From Novosphingobium fuchskuhlense (GTDB lineage Bacteria > Pseudomonadota > Alphaproteobacteria > Sphingomonadales > Sphingomonadaceae): a stretch of 64,000 bases of DNA. The notes under the pieces are model-generated. The model was not told the origin of the DNA. It saw nothing but the letters and a program-made list of their open reading frames with translations, and searched no databases. Where the stretch lies: the NCBI RefSeq assembly GCF_001519075.1, contig NZ_KQ954246.1, positions 248,001-312,000 on the forward strand, read 5' to 3'. The translations under genes and the position numbers were made by a program. Below, in pieces: positions 19,501 through 28,977 of this stretch. Numbering within the stretch: the first letter of the stretch is position 1; every line of letters starts with the position of its first letter.

Positions 19501-20769
19501 CGCTACAGCGGCCCCGCCGAGGCGCTGTGGCGGCTGGCCGCGATCGAGGTGATCGATCTGACCGGGCCGCTCGGCGCCGCGGCCAGCGTGACCGGCTCGC
19601 TCGATCACCCGGTGATCACCGGCGCGGTGGCGACGCGCGCGCTGCGGGTGCAATCGAACCTCACGGGGTCCGACGTGCGCGATGTCGAGGCGCTTGGCAG
19701 CTTTGCCGATGCCCGCCTCAGCCTGGCGCATTTCAGCGGAACGACACCGGGCGGCGGCACGGTGAGCGGCAGCGGCACGATCGACCTGTCGAACATCGCC
19801 ACGCGCGGGGTCGGGCTTGATCTGAGGCTTGCCGCTGCGAACGCGCTTCTGATCAACCGCGACGACATGGCTGCGACGGTGACCGGCCCGCTGCGCCTCG
19901 TCTCCGACGGGATCGGCGGTACGATTGCCGGGCGCGTCCATCTCGACCGCGCGCGCTGGACGCTCGGCCGCGCGAGCGTGACCGAGCAGCTTCCGGCGAT
20001 CCGGACCCACGAGACCAATCTGCGCGCCGATATCGCTCCGCCGCGCGCACGCTACACAGCGTGGAAATACCTGATCGACGCAGCGGGTGCGGACCGCATC
20101 GATGTGCGCGGGCTGGGCCTTGAAAGCGAATGGGGTGCCGACCTGCGCCTGCGCGGCGACACTACTGATCCGCAGATCTTCGGCAGCGCCGATCTCGTGC
20201 GCGGCGGCTACGAGTTCGCCGGCCGGCGCTTCGACCTTACCCGAGGGCGCATCCGCTTCGTCGGCGAGGTACCGGTCGATCCGCGGCTCGATATCGTGGC
20301 GGAAGGCGATGCCAATGGCGTCAGCGCCAAGATCGCGATCAACGGTTCGGCGCTGAAACCGCAGATCGCGTTCAGCTCGGTGCCGGCGCTACCCGAGGAA
20401 GAACTGCTCAGCCGTATGCTGTTCGGCAGCTCGATCACACAGATTTCCGCGCCTGAAGCGGTGCAGCTTGCCTCTGCGCTCGCATCGTTGCGCAGCGGCG
20501 GCGGGCTCGATCCGATCAACCGGCTGCGCAATGCCATCGGGCTCGATCGGCTGCGCATCGTCAACGCCGATGCCTCGATCGGCCGCAGCACCTCGATCGC
20601 GGTGGGCAAGTATCTGGGGCGGCGGGTGTTCGTCGAGCTGATCACCGACGGGCGCGGCTACAGCGCGACTTCTGCCGAGTTCCGCATCACGCGCTGGCTG
20701 GTGCTGCTCGGCACGATCTCCACGATCGGCGACGAAAGCCTCAACCTCAAGGCCTCCAAGGATTATTGA
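16513..20769 (+). CDS. tamB: Translocation and assembly module TamB
   Basis: Very large (1418 residues) AsmA-like bridge protein that partners TamA and spans the periplasm. A basic N-terminus (RRGTLRRVLGWGRG) and one hydrophobic helix (about 30-50) anchor it in the inner membrane. The rest is repetitive beta-strand sequence forming a hydrophobic groove, now thought to carry phospholipids or help barrel assembly. The C-terminal DUF490/TamB domain is clear (ADLVRGGYEFAGRRFDLTRG, VDPRLDIVAEGDANGV, PEEELLSRMLFGSSI, and the end SLNLKASKDY). The ATG overlaps the tamA stop. Confidence 0.92.
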   Translation: MASAATPPEDAAPAPTPPRRGTLRRVLGWGRGLVLAGLLFVLALGGSAFVLDSSLGHRFVADRIAAIVPGSGLRIRIGRIDGTLFGAMSLHEVVLSDPQGRFMVVPEASLDWRPLAWFGFDPRSGLFKGLDIRALILKRATLLRAPHLKPGDPDEPILPDFDIRIDKLVAENLVVERSVMGDRRRIDFAARADIRHGRALVSLGGRLGGRDRLRLRLDSEPDRNRFALDFIYNAPRDGLLAALSGVKRDIAARAGGKGTFQEWHGWGAATDNGRKLAAFELENRSGRYRLAGQVFPGDLFGAAARRASGEKVALVAAGTAASGTLRGTLFVGGAALRGTAAGALDLINNRAEAVKVRAVLARPELLLAGSGVALEGARLNATVDGRFTALAVIHTVSATRLRSGAVLAEGLRTAGTAHWDGRRLRLPLSLTAARVRTGEAMVDPRLPGARLTGDLVLGGGKLRSDRLDLALKGASARLALDGDLARRRFVLSGPVAVGGIALPDLGVVNGEARIQLTVGAGQPWLLSAEGSGRMARIDNGSLATLTGGNVRLRAALVVGAAQPLVVRRAELASDKLTAALHSWSRPNGVLTLQGDGRHSEYGPFTFEAALPEDGLHAALVLADPLPAASLKDVHLALSPEGDGFRIETTGDSRLGPFSGLLALTMPKDEPVKIAIQRFTVYQTEITGSLALAGAGVTGNLALAGGGVTGTIDLAPDGAGQTLKAAITAKAARFGGENPIAVGNALLTAEGRIEGGNTTLQASLKAEGISAGKLFIGRLGADAALVNGSGSVTASLTGRSGTSFALQGTGAFSPDRIVAFVAGDYAGRVISMPRRAVLEREPDVAGQGQSAGWRLEPTQIDFGRGTIIASGHVLGGATKLQLMLSRMPLSVLDIVLPDLGLGGLVSGVINYENDHLGAPSGHAAVEVKGLTRSGLVLTSRPLDLALVAELDPAALQVRAVAREGAAMRGRFQALVADLPRGGSMFERVRGGTLKAELRYSGPAEALWRLAAIEVIDLTGPLGAAASVTGSLDHPVITGAVATRALRVQSNLTGSDVRDVEALGSFADARLSLAHFSGTTPGGGTVSGSGTIDLSNIATRGVGLDLRLAAANALLINRDDMAATVTGPLRLVSDGIGGTIAGRVHLDRARWTLGRASVTEQLPAIRTHETNLRADIAPPRARYTAWKYLIDAAGADRIDVRGLGLESEWGADLRLRGDTTDPQIFGSADLVRGGYEFAGRRFDLTRGRIRFVGEVPVDPRLDIVAEGDANGVSAKIAINGSALKPQIAFSSVPALPEEELLSRMLFGSSITQISAPEAVQLASALASLRSGGGLDPINRLRNAIGLDRLRIVNADASIGRSTSIAVGKYLGRRVFVELITDGRGYSATSAEFRITRWLVLLGTISTIGDESLNLKASKDY

Positions 20770-20781
20770 GCCCACGAAAAA

Positions 20782-20807
20782 CCCCGCGCTGCACCGGCAG
20801 CGCGGGG
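20782..20807 (-). terminator. Rho-independent terminator
   Basis: Perfect 11-bp inverted repeat (CCCCGCGCTGC / GCAGCGCGGGG) with an ACCG loop. Read on the minus strand the stem is followed by TTTTT, so it best terminates the aldehyde dehydrogenase gene that ends 25 bases away. On the plus strand the downstream bases (TCTGTCTG) are a weak T tract, so it may also slow transcription leaving tamB. Confidence 0.85.
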
Positions 20808-20832
20808 TCTGTCTGCATTCGGCCAGCCGCGC

Positions 20833-22257
20833 TTATGCGCCGGCGATGGTCTTTACTTCCATGAAGTCCCTGAGACCGTAGATGCCGCCTTCGCGGCCGT
20901 TGCCCGATTGCTTGTAGCCGCCGAAGGCACCGCCCTTGACGCCGCCCCACTGGTTGACCGCGACGAGGCCGGCGCGCAGGCGGCCGACGATGCCCTTGGC
21001 CGTCTCGACGTCGCCGGTGACCACCGCCGAAAGCCCGTAGGCCGTGCGGTTGGCCAGCTCGATGCCATCCTCGATGCCGTCATAAGTGGTGATCGTGGCG
21101 ACGGGGCCGAAGGTCTCTTCGCGGAAGATCGTCATGTCCGGCGTGACGTCGGAGAACACGGTCGGACGGATATAGTAGCCGCGGTTGACGTTGTCCGGCA
21201 GGCCGGGGCCGCCTTCCAGCAGCGATGCGCCCTCGGCAATCGAGGTGTCGATCAGCGACTGCACCTTGCTCCACTGCGCCTTGTTGACGACCGGACCGAT
21301 GTGCATGCCTTCTTCTTCGGGGCTGCCGACCTTCACCGCCGCGAAGTAGTTCTTCACGAAGGTTTCCGCCTCCTCCTTGCGCGACTTGGGCACGAGGATG
21401 CGGGTGGGCGCGATGCAGCTCTGCCCGGTGTTGGCGACGATCCCCTGCAGCGTGCCCGGCAGCGTCGCGGCAAAGTCCGCGTCTTCCAGCACCAGGTTGG
21501 GCGATTTGCCGCCGAGCTCCTGATGGACGCGCTTGACCGTGTCGGCCGCGTTCTTGGCGATCTGGATACCCGCGCGGGTCGAGCCGGTGAAGCTCACCAT
21601 GTCGACATCGGGGTGGACCGTCAGCGCGACGCCGACACCCGGGCCATCGCCCTGCACGAGGTTGAACACGCCGGCCGGAACGCCTGCGGCATGCATCACT
21701 TCGGCCATGATCACCGCGTTGGATGGGCACTCTTCAGAAGGCTTGAGCACGACGGTGTTGCCGGCTGCGATGCACGGTGCGATCTTGGCGCAGATCTGGT
21801 TGAGCGGCCAGTTCCACGGCGTGATCGCTGCCACCACGCCGATCGGTTCGTGGACGAAGCGGGCGTTGGCACCCGGCACCGGGGCTTCCCATTCGAAGCC
21901 TTCGAGTGCCTCGAGCGTGCCGAGAATGTAGCCGATGCCGGCACCCACCTGTGCGGTGCCCGCGAAGCTGATCGGCGCGCCCATTTCCTCGCTGATCACC
22001 TTGGCGAAATCGGGAATGCGCTTCTTGTATTCGGCCAGAATGCGCTCCAGCAGGGCCTTGCGCTCTTCCACCGAGGTCGCGGCAAAGGCGGGAAAGGCGG
22101 CCTTGGCGGCGGCGACGGCCTTGTCGACATCGGCCTGGCTGCCAAGCGTGATGGCCGCGCAGGCCTCTTCGGTCGCAGGGTTGATCACTTCGTGGCGCTT
22201 GCCGCCCTCGCTGGGGGTCCAGGCGCCGTTGATGTAGTGCTGCAGATGCTCGCGCAT
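20833..22257 (-). CDS. NAD(P)-dependent aldehyde dehydrogenase
   Basis: A 474-residue cytoplasmic enzyme that oxidises an aldehyde to the acid. The catalytic base is Glu247 in HQELGGKSP and the nucleophile is Cys281 in NTGQSCIAPTR. The cofactor region shows ITPWNWPLNQICAKIAPCIA and FTGSTRAGIQIAKNA. The C-terminal YKQSGNGREGGIYGLRDFMEVKTI is typical of the large ALDH superfamily. The natural substrate cannot be assigned. It is monocistronic on the minus strand and ends at a clear terminator. Confidence 0.9.
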   Translation of the reverse strand: MREHLQHYINGAWTPSEGGKRHEVINPATEEACAAITLGSQADVDKAVAAAKAAFPAFAATSVEERKALLERILAEYKKRIPDFAKVISEEMGAPISFAGTAQVGAGIGYILGTLEALEGFEWEAPVPGANARFVHEPIGVVAAITPWNWPLNQICAKIAPCIAAGNTVVLKPSEECPSNAVIMAEVMHAAGVPAGVFNLVQGDGPGVGVALTVHPDVDMVSFTGSTRAGIQIAKNAADTVKRVHQELGGKSPNLVLEDADFAATLPGTLQGIVANTGQSCIAPTRILVPKSRKEEAETFVKNYFAAVKVGSPEEEGMHIGPVVNKAQWSKVQSLIDTSIAEGASLLEGGPGLPDNVNRGYYIRPTVFSDVTPDMTIFREETFGPVATITTYDGIEDGIELANRTAYGLSAVVTGDVETAKGIVGRLRAGLVAVNQWGGVKGGAFGGYKQSGNGREGGIYGLRDFMEVKTIAGA

Positions 22258-22486
22258 CGGTGTTCTCCCGAGTTGGCCTGTGGCCGAAGGATTGAGGGTC
22301 TCGCCCCGACGATGGCAAGTTCGGTAGCCGATTGCAACGCATTTGACGCCTGCGTTTTGCCGCTCTTCCGCGCATCGCCGGCAAGGCCATGCTAACCCTC
22401 TCGAGCGGCGGGAATTGCGCCAAACTCGAAGCATTCTGCTGCGCCTTCCGTAAGCGGCGCTAACCGTTTCTTTCCATCCTGCCCTT

Positions 22487-24790
22487 ATGTCCGATCCGAT
22501 GGGTCTGGACCAAATCGACCGCGTCTCCAGCGCGCGATCCTCGGTGCGCAATCTGCGCACGGGATGGGTTGCGCTCGCGACGTTCATGGCGTTGCTTGCC
22601 CTGTCCGCCCTGCTCGTTGCGGTGTTTTCCCGCTCCACTCGCATTGCCGACGAACTGGCGCGCGAGGACGAACGCGTCCTTGTCACCCGCTATCTCGACC
22701 AGCTTGGCAGCTCGATCGTCGCGGCGCAGAAGGTCCAGCTGACCTGGGACGATGCCATGCGCAACGCCGTTCTTTCGGACAACGTGACGTGGGCCAACCA
22801 CTTCCTCGGCGATTTCGTGTGGAACAATCTCGAGACCGACGCGATGTTCCTCGTCAAGCCCGACGGGACGCTTGTGCATGGCTGGGCACAGGGCCGACCG
22901 ACCGGGGATGCCGGCTATCAGGAAGTGCGCTGGCATGTCGAAGACCTGATCGCGCGGGCCAAGAGCAACGTGCCGCTGGGCGGACGGATCGCCGGCATGA
23001 AGAAGCTGGCGGATGTCGATTGGCCGGTTGCCGCCTCCGGCCAGCCGCTCAACCGCTGGGCCGCCACGGCCGTGCTGCGCCGCGGCCGGCCCGCGTTCCT
23101 CACCGTCGTCGCGATTGTGCCCGACAACGACTACGGCCTGCTGAAGCGCGAGCCCAACTACGTCGCGACCGTGCGCTATCTGGATGGCTCGATCCTGAAG
23201 AAGATGGGCGGCGATCTGGTGCTGCGCGATATCAGCTTCCGGCCTGACGAGGTGACGGTCGGATCGGCCAATTCCGTGCCGCTCACCACCGCATTCGGCG
23301 ATCACATCGGCTGGATTGCCTGGACCGCGAAGGAGCCGGGGCCCAAGATCGTGCAGCGTACCACGCCGGTGCTTGCCACCTTCATCCTGTTCTTCCTCGG
23401 CGTTGTGGCCGGCGGTGCGGTGATCGTGCGGCGCATGCGCATGACTGCGAACGAACTCAAGGCAAGCGAAGCGCAGGCCCAGCATAACGCGCTGCACGAT
23501 GCGATGACCGGACTGCCCAACCGCGTCTATTACATGCAGCGCCTGCGGACGCTGCTTACCGAGTTCATCGAGGGCGAGGCCGAGGGCAATCTCTTCGTCG
23601 CCTATATCGACATCGACGGCTTCAAGCTGGTCAATGACACCATGGGTCACCACGTGGGCGACGAACTGGTGCGCCAGGTCGCGCACCGCCTGCGCGAGGC
23701 GCTGCCGCGCGATGCCTTTCTCGCCCGCTTCGGCGGTGATGAATTCGTGCTGCTCCACGCCAGCAGCGATGGCGCGCGTGCGGCCGACCGGCTCGGCAGC
23801 AAGATCATGCAGCTGATGCGCCGGCCTTTCATCATTTCGGGCAACACGCTCGAAGTTTCGGTGAGCTGCGGGATCAGCTGGGGACCCGAACAGAGCGAGG
23901 ACCCGGGCGAACTGCTGCGCCGCGCCGATATCGCGCTCTACCGCGCGAAGCAGCGGGGGCGCGGACGCTACCGCCGCTTTACGCCGGACATGGATGCCAG
24001 CGTGAAGCTGCGCCGCGAAATGGAAATGGAGCTGCGCCTCGCGATCACCCGCGGCGAGCTTTCGGTGGCCTATCAGCCGGTGGTCGAGACCGGTAGCGGC
24101 GCGGTGCAGGGGTTCGAGGCCCTGCTGCGCTGGAATCATCCCGAACGCGGGGAGATCCGTCCGGACCTGTTCGTACCGATTGCCGAGCAGGGCGGGCTGA
24201 TGATCGCGCTGGGCACCTGGGTGCTGCGCCACGTCTTCACCGAATGCCGCGCCTGGCCGAACTGCGACATTTCGGTCAATCTTTCGCCGCTGCAGATCAT
24301 GGCGGGCGATTTCCTGCCGATGCTCGCGGGCCTCCTTGAAGAAACGGGCATGGACCCGCAGCGGCTGGTGTTCGAGGTGACCGAAGGGGTGATGCTCGAT
24401 CGCAGTGCCCACGTGATCGGTGTGCTGCGCGAACTCAATCGCATGGGCATCCGTGTCGCGCTCGACGATTTCGGGATCGGCTATTCCTCGCTGTCGTACT
24501 TGCGCTCGTTCCAGTTCGACCGGATCAAGATCGACCGTTCGTTCGTTTCGAACATCGAGCGCGACCGCGATGCGCACTCGATCCTCTGCGCGATCACCGC
24601 GCTGGGCAAGACGCTGCGGATGAAAGTCGTCGCCGAAGGCGTCGAGACCGAGGTGCAGCGCCTGCTGGTGCAGGCCGCCGGCTGCGAACTGGTGCAGGGC
24701 TATCTGTTCTGGGCTGCGATGCCTGCCGAGCAGGCCCGAGCGCTGCTTGCCGAACGCGACACGGCCGCCGGGATGCGCCGCGCCTCTTGA
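22487..24790 (+). CDS. CHASE4-GGDEF-EAL cyclic di-GMP protein
   Basis: A 767-residue membrane sensor. One helix at about residues 24-46, a periplasmic CHASE4-like ligand domain (VTRYLDQLGSSIVAAQKVQLTWDDA), a second helix at about 296-318, then GGDEF and EAL domains. GGDEF (416-420) is intact. The usual RxxD inhibitory site before it is absent (Pro and Ala at those positions), so product feedback may be lost. EAL (Glu544) and DDFGIGYSSL, KIDRSFV and VAEGVET are also intact, so phosphodiesterase activity is expected. The protein could make, degrade or switch between the two; direction is not readable from sequence. Confidence 0.92.
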   Translation: MSDPMGLDQIDRVSSARSSVRNLRTGWVALATFMALLALSALLVAVFSRSTRIADELAREDERVLVTRYLDQLGSSIVAAQKVQLTWDDAMRNAVLSDNVTWANHFLGDFVWNNLETDAMFLVKPDGTLVHGWAQGRPTGDAGYQEVRWHVEDLIARAKSNVPLGGRIAGMKKLADVDWPVAASGQPLNRWAATAVLRRGRPAFLTVVAIVPDNDYGLLKREPNYVATVRYLDGSILKKMGGDLVLRDISFRPDEVTVGSANSVPLTTAFGDHIGWIAWTAKEPGPKIVQRTTPVLATFILFFLGVVAGGAVIVRRMRMTANELKASEAQAQHNALHDAMTGLPNRVYYMQRLRTLLTEFIEGEAEGNLFVAYIDIDGFKLVNDTMGHHVGDELVRQVAHRLREALPRDAFLARFGGDEFVLLHASSDGARAADRLGSKIMQLMRRPFIISGNTLEVSVSCGISWGPEQSEDPGELLRRADIALYRAKQRGRGRYRRFTPDMDASVKLRREMEMELRLAITRGELSVAYQPVVETGSGAVQGFEALLRWNHPERGEIRPDLFVPIAEQGGLMIALGTWVLRHVFTECRAWPNCDISVNLSPLQIMAGDFLPMLAGLLEETGMDPQRLVFEVTEGVMLDRSAHVIGVLRELNRMGIRVALDDFGIGYSSLSYLRSFQFDRIKIDRSFVSNIERDRDAHSILCAITALGKTLRMKVVAEGVETEVQRLLVQAAGCELVQGYLFWAAMPAEQARALLAERDTAAGMRRAS

Positions 24791-24794
24791 AGGA

Positions 24795-25286
24795 TCAGCC
24801 GGCGCTTGCCGTGGCAGCCGCGCTCGCCGTTACGGTGCGCGGATAGATGAAGCCCTTGGCGGTGCTGGGGCGCAGGCCCAGCGAGCGGGTCGGCGCAAAC
24901 CACACGCGCACTTCGCTCCAGTCACCGGCGGCGGAAACATCGACCGCTAACACGCCGCGCTCGACCATGCCGGGGCGCGACCAGTTGGCGTGGTTGATCA
25001 GGATGTGGCGATCATCGACGACCTTGTGGACGACGGCGACGTGGCCATAGGGCATCGCGCGGGTGCCGGCGAAAGCGAGCACGGCACCAACCTTGGGGGC
25101 ATGACCGCGATCATAGCGGCCTTCGGCATGGCTCCACCAATCGCGGGCATTGCCGCTGAGCTGCACATCGGAAACCTGCCGCGCATAGGTCACGCACTGG
25201 AGCCGCGCATGGGCCGCCGAAGGCAGCGCGAAGAGAGACAGGAGGGCGATGAACGCTGCGACCATGTTCTTGTGCATGTGCAGCAT
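24795..25286 (-). CDS. Exported CHAP-domain protein
   Basis: A 163-residue protein with a signal peptide (KNMVAAFIALLSLFALPSAAHA, cleavage near residue 27) and a CHAP (amidase/peptidase) domain. Candidate catalytic residues are Cys31 in LQCVTYARQ and His in MPYGHVAVVHK, followed by HILINHANWS, as in sphingomonad CHAP proteins acting on peptidoglycan. ATG 25286 is taken; ATG 25277 and a longer frame from 25334 are alternatives because no start has a strong ribosome-binding site. It is convergent with the GGDEF-EAL gene (4-base gap). Confidence 0.8.
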   Translation of the reverse strand: MLHMHKNMVAAFIALLSLFALPSAAHARLQCVTYARQVSDVQLSGNARDWWSHAEGRYDRGHAPKVGAVLAFAGTRAMPYGHVAVVHKVVDDRHILINHANWSRPGMVERGVLAVDVSAAGDWSEVRVWFAPTRSLGLRPSTAKGFIYPRTVTASAAATASAG

Positions 25287-25430
25287 CTCTAAGGATCGGG
25301 GGCGATTCGAGGAGTCCGGGGGGCTTCCGTTCATCCTGCGGCCATCTCGACTCGTCCCGAGTCCATGAGTGGCTGTGGAAAAAATAACACCGGTCCGGGA
25401 AATCGCGCGGCCTTATCCGCGCCCAAGGAA

Positions 25431-25463
25431 AAAGGCGCCCGGACGCAAGGTCCGGACGCCTTT
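25431..25463 (-). terminator. Terminator downstream of glnA
   Basis: A 14-base inverted repeat (AAAGGCGCCCGGAC / GTCCGGACGCCTTT) with one mismatch and a 5-base loop. On the minus strand it is followed by CTTTTTCC, matching a rho-independent terminator 37 bases after the glnA stop. Confidence 0.85.
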
Positions 25464-25499
25464 CCCGGGATACCCCGTGAAGCGATCTGATCGGAGGGA

Positions 25500-26909
25500 T
25501 CAGGCGCTGTAGTACATGTCAAACTCGACCGCCGACGGCGTGGTTTCCCAGCGCATCACTTCGGGCCACTTGAGTTCGATATAGGCTTCGATCTGGTCCT
25601 TGGTGAACACGCCGCCCTGAAGCAGGAAGTCGTGGTCAGCGGCCAGCGAGTCCAGCGCTTCGCGCAGGCTGCCGCAGACGGTCGGCACTTCGGCGAGTTC
25701 AGCCGGCGGCAGATCGTAGAGGTTCTTGTCCATGGCTTCGCCCGGGTGGATCTTGTTCTTGATCCCGTCGAGACCGGCCATGAGCAGCGCAGAGTAGCAC
25801 AGGTAGGGGTTGGCCATCGCGTCGGGGAAGCGGAATTCCACGCGCTTTGCCTTGGCGCCCGAACCGTAGGGGATGCGGCACGAGGCCGAGCGGTTGCGCG
25901 CCGAGTAGGCGAGCAGCACGGGGGCTTCGAAGCCCGGCACCAGGCGCTTGTAGCTGTTGGTGGTCGGGTTGGTGAAGGCGTTGAGGGCCTTCGCGTGCTT
26001 GATCACGCCGCCGATGAAGTAGAGGCACATGTCCGAAAGACCGGCATAGCCGTTGCCGGCGAAGAGCGGCTTGCCCGCATCCCAGATCGAGATGTGGGTG
26101 TGCATGCCGCTGCCGTTGTCCGACTTGATCGGCTTGGGCATGAACGTCGCCGTCTTGCCATAGGCCTGCGCGACCTGGTGCACGACGTACTTGTAGATCT
26201 GCATGCGGTCGGCGGTCTGGACGAGCGTGCCGAAGGTGAGGCCGAGCTCGTGCTGTGCCGAGGCCACTTCGTGGTGATGCTTGTCGCAGGGCAGGCCCAT
26301 GTCGATCATGGTGCGGACCATCTCGGCACGGACATCGACGCAGCTGTCGACCGGCGCGACCGGGAAGTAGCCGCCCTTGGCACGCGGACGGTGAGCAAGG
26401 TTGCCGGCTTCGTATTCCTTGTTGGAATTGGTCGGCAGTTCGATGTCATCGATCTTGAAGCCGTTGCCGTCGTAGCCGTCGTAGAAGCGCACATCATCGA
26501 AGACGAAGAATTCGGCTTCGGGGCCGACATAGACCGTGTCACCCACGCCGCTCGCCTTGACGAAGGCTTCGGCGCGCTTGGCGGTCGAGCGCGGGTCGCG
26601 GGCATAGAGTTCGCCGGTCGAGGGCTCGACGATGTCGCAGAACAGGATCATCATCGGGGTAGCCGAGAACGGATCGACATAGGCCGCATCGAGATCGGGC
26701 TTGAGGATCATGTCGCTCTCGTTGATGGCCTTCCAGCCTTCGATCGAGGAGCCGTCGAACATCAGGCCGTCTTCCAGTTCGTCCTCGCCGAGCACGGTGG
26801 AGACCATCGTGAGGTGCTGCCACTTGCCCTTGGGATCGGTGAAGCGCAGATCAACCCATTCGATCTCTTCGTCCTTGATGCGGGCGAGAATGTCCTTTGC
26901 AGTAGCCAT
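25500..26909 (-). CDS. glnA: Glutamine synthetase type I
   Basis: ATP-dependent condensation of glutamate and ammonia in a cytoplasmic dodecamer. It has 469 residues. Landmarks: [28 protein letters not shown], the [13 protein letters not shown] ammonia/glutamate loop, [11 protein letters not shown] for ATP and arginine contacts, and the adenylylation loop [12 protein letters not shown] with Tyr398, the target of GlnE in the short-term control cascade. It lies 119 bases downstream of glnB and is probably cotranscribed. An AAAGGA ribosome-binding site precedes ATG 26909. Confidence 0.97.
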   Translation of the reverse strand: MATAKDILARIKDEEIEWVDLRFTDPKGKWQHLTMVSTVLGEDELEDGLMFDGSSIEGWKAINESDMILKPDLDAAYVDPFSATPMMILFCDIVEPSTGELYARDPRSTAKRAEAFVKASGVGDTVYVGPEAEFFVFDDVRFYDGYDGNGFKIDDIELPTNSNKEYEAGNLAHRPRAKGGYFPVAPVDSCVDVRAEMVRTMIDMGLPCDKHHHEVASAQHELGLTFGTLVQTADRMQIYKYVVHQVAQAYGKTATFMPKPIKSDNGSGMHTHISIWDAGKPLFAGNGYAGLSDMCLYFIGGVIKHAKALNAFTNPTTNSYKRLVPGFEAPVLLAYSARNRSASCRIPYGSGAKAKRVEFRFPDAMANPYLCYSALLMAGLDGIKNKIHPGEAMDKNLYDLPPAELAEVPTVCGSLREALDSLAADHDFLLQGGVFTKDQIEAYIELKWPEVMRWETTPSAVEFDMYYSA

Positions 26910-26926
26910 CGCTGGTCCTTTTACTG

Positions 26927-26946
26927 GCCCCGACCCGTGCCGGGGC
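26927..26946 (-). other. Hairpin between glnB and glnA
   Basis: Inverted repeat GCCCCG / CGGGGC with an 8-base loop, about 18 bases upstream of glnA. No T tract follows on the minus strand, so it does not look like a full terminator. It might act in RNA processing or mild attenuation between glnB and glnA; inference only. Confidence 0.45.
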
Positions 26947-27028
26947 GCTCAGTGGTCTAAACTGTGGGGAAGCCGCCGGCCCGCGACCGCCACCGGTTGA
27001 AATCGGAATGAAACCCCGGATCGTGTTC

Positions 27029-27487
<459 letters not shown>

Positions 27488-27599
27488 TCACTAGGACAGG
27501 AATGAGCCGCGCGAAAGCGGGAAATCCGCCGCTCGGGCAAGATTGCATGCCGTCTGTGCTCTGCCGCATTGCGCAAGTTGCGCGGGAAGGATCGATTGC

Positions 27600-27638
27600 T
27601 GCACAAGTTTTGCGCAGAAGGTGCCCGATTTTTGGGCA
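27600..27638. promoter_or_regulatory. Paired palindromes, NtrC-like sites
   Basis: TGCAC-N7-GCGCA at 27600-27616 fits the NtrC consensus TGCAC-N7-GTGCA with one mismatch. TGCCC-N7-GGGCA at 27622-27638 is a perfect palindrome of the same 5-7-5 layout, centred 22 bp away (two helix turns). They lie about 130-180 bp upstream of the sigma-54 element, a usual enhancer distance. The binding protein is inferred. Confidence 0.5.
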
Positions 27639-27672
27639 GGACGGCCGTCTTCCAGCGGGTGGAAGCCGGCTT

Positions 27673-27906
27673 CTAATCCGTGGTGCGCAGATTGCCGGTC
27701 AGTGCCAGCCCCGCAAGCAGCATGCCCAGCGTGGCGAAGAAGAAGGCGGCGCCGATATTGCCGAAAAATCCCACCAGCGGATTGATGACAATATCAGAAA
27801 AGAAGCGGAGTCGGCCATGGACATTGGTCCAGGGACCATAAAACGATAGCGCTGCCAAAATCGCGCCAAGGGCCAAAGCATTTAAAGAAGCTGCAATACG
27901 AGACAT
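27673..27906 (-). CDS. Small two-helix membrane protein
   Basis: A 77-residue predicted protein with two hydrophobic segments (ALGAILAALSFY at the N-terminus and IGAAFFFATLGMLLAGLAL near the C-terminus) around a polar NVHGRLRFFSDIVINPLVGF loop. I do not recognise a family. The codon use and hydrophobic layout look like a real gene, but no clear ribosome-binding site precedes ATG 27906. It lies between glnB and map, all on the minus strand, with gaps of over 100 bases each side, so it may have its own promoter. Confidence 0.5.
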   Translation of the reverse strand: MSRIAASLNALALGAILAALSFYGPWTNVHGRLRFFSDIVINPLVGFFGNIGAAFFFATLGMLLAGLALTGNLRTTD

Positions 27907-28031
27907 GGACGATGCAACCGTCTATGATAGAACGGTCAAGGGCTTAGGCAAAATACCTTAACTGCCGGTTTCGTAGGACGTCGTCTGGGACAAGCGGACG
28001 AATTATTGCTCCATGCTATGCGAGCCGGTGG

Positions 28032-28859
28032 TCAATAAGGCGGCCGGTGGAGGCCCGCCGGGCTTAGCGTGAAGATCTCGCAGCCCGTTTCCGTCACCGC
28101 GATCGAATGCTCGAACTGCGCGGAGAGCGAGCGGTCGCGCGTTACAGCCGTCCAGCCGTCGTCGAGCAGCTTCACCCCCGGCTTGCCGAGGTTGATCATC
28201 GGTTCGATGGTGAAGAACATGCCGGGCCTCAGTTCCGGCCCGGTGCCCTTGTGCGCGGCGTGGATCACTTCCGGCGCATCGTGGAACAGGCGGCCGAGGC
28301 CATGGCCGCAGAATTCGCGCACCACGCCGTAGCGGTGGCGTTCGGCATGGGCCTGGATCGCCGCGCCGATGTCACCGAGCCGCGCACCGGGCTTCACCTG
28401 CTCGATGCCGATCATCAGGCATTCGTAGGTCACGTCGACCAGCCGCTTCGCCTTCAAGGGCACATCGCCGACGAGGTACATGCGGCTGGAATCGCCGTGC
28501 CAGCCATCGAGCAGCGGCGTGACGTCGATATTCACGATATCGCCATCGCGCAGGACGCGGGCTTCCGACGGGATGCCGTGGCACACCACGTGGTTGATCG
28601 AGATGCAGCACGAATGGGTATAGCCGCGGTAGCCCAGTGTGGCGGGAACGGCGCCGCCATCCAGCGTCATCTGGCGCACCACATCGTCGATCGCGGCGGT
28701 GGAGACGCCGGGCTGCACCATCGGCACAAGCGCATCGAGGATTTCGGCGGCAAGGCGCCCCGCCTTGCGCATGCCTTCAAAGCCCACGGGGCCATGCAGC
28801 TTGATCGTGCCGTCGCGCGGCATCACATCGGTCTCGTCGGCGATCACATAGTCGGTCAT
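28032..28859 (-). CDS. map: Methionine aminopeptidase type I
   Basis: Removes the initiator methionine from new proteins in the cytoplasm. It has 275 residues with the pita-bread fold. The five metal ligands are visible: the two Asp of NIDVTPLLDGWHGDSSRMY, His of GHGLGRLFHDAPEV, Glu of FFTIEPMI and Glu of QFEHSIAV. The active-site His is in THSCCISINHVVCHG. ATG 28859 (MTDYVIADE) is used; ATG 28868 three codons upstream is possible. It is divergent from pepA-like leucyl aminopeptidase, with a 118-base intergenic region that must hold both promoters. Confidence 0.95.
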   Translation of the reverse strand: MTDYVIADETDVMPRDGTIKLHGPVGFEGMRKAGRLAAEILDALVPMVQPGVSTAAIDDVVRQMTLDGGAVPATLGYRGYTHSCCISINHVVCHGIPSEARVLRDGDIVNIDVTPLLDGWHGDSSRMYLVGDVPLKAKRLVDVTYECLMIGIEQVKPGARLGDIGAAIQAHAERHRYGVVREFCGHGLGRLFHDAPEVIHAAHKGTGPELRPGMFFTIEPMINLGKPGVKLLDDGWTAVTRDRSLSAQFEHSIAVTETGCEIFTLSPAGLHRPPY

Positions 28860-28977
28860 GGGGGGCATGTAGCGTGTTCCGGGCCGGATTGCGAGATCGC
28901 AGGGCTGCATCCGCGTTTCGTCCGGTGCAGTTTCCTCTCGCGCTGGCCGCCAAGCTGCGGCTAGGATCGGCGGCACG

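Noticed and set aside
27622..27638. Terminator for the small membrane protein gene
   Set aside because: The palindrome has only a 5-bp stem and is not followed by a T tract on the minus strand; a regulatory site fits better.
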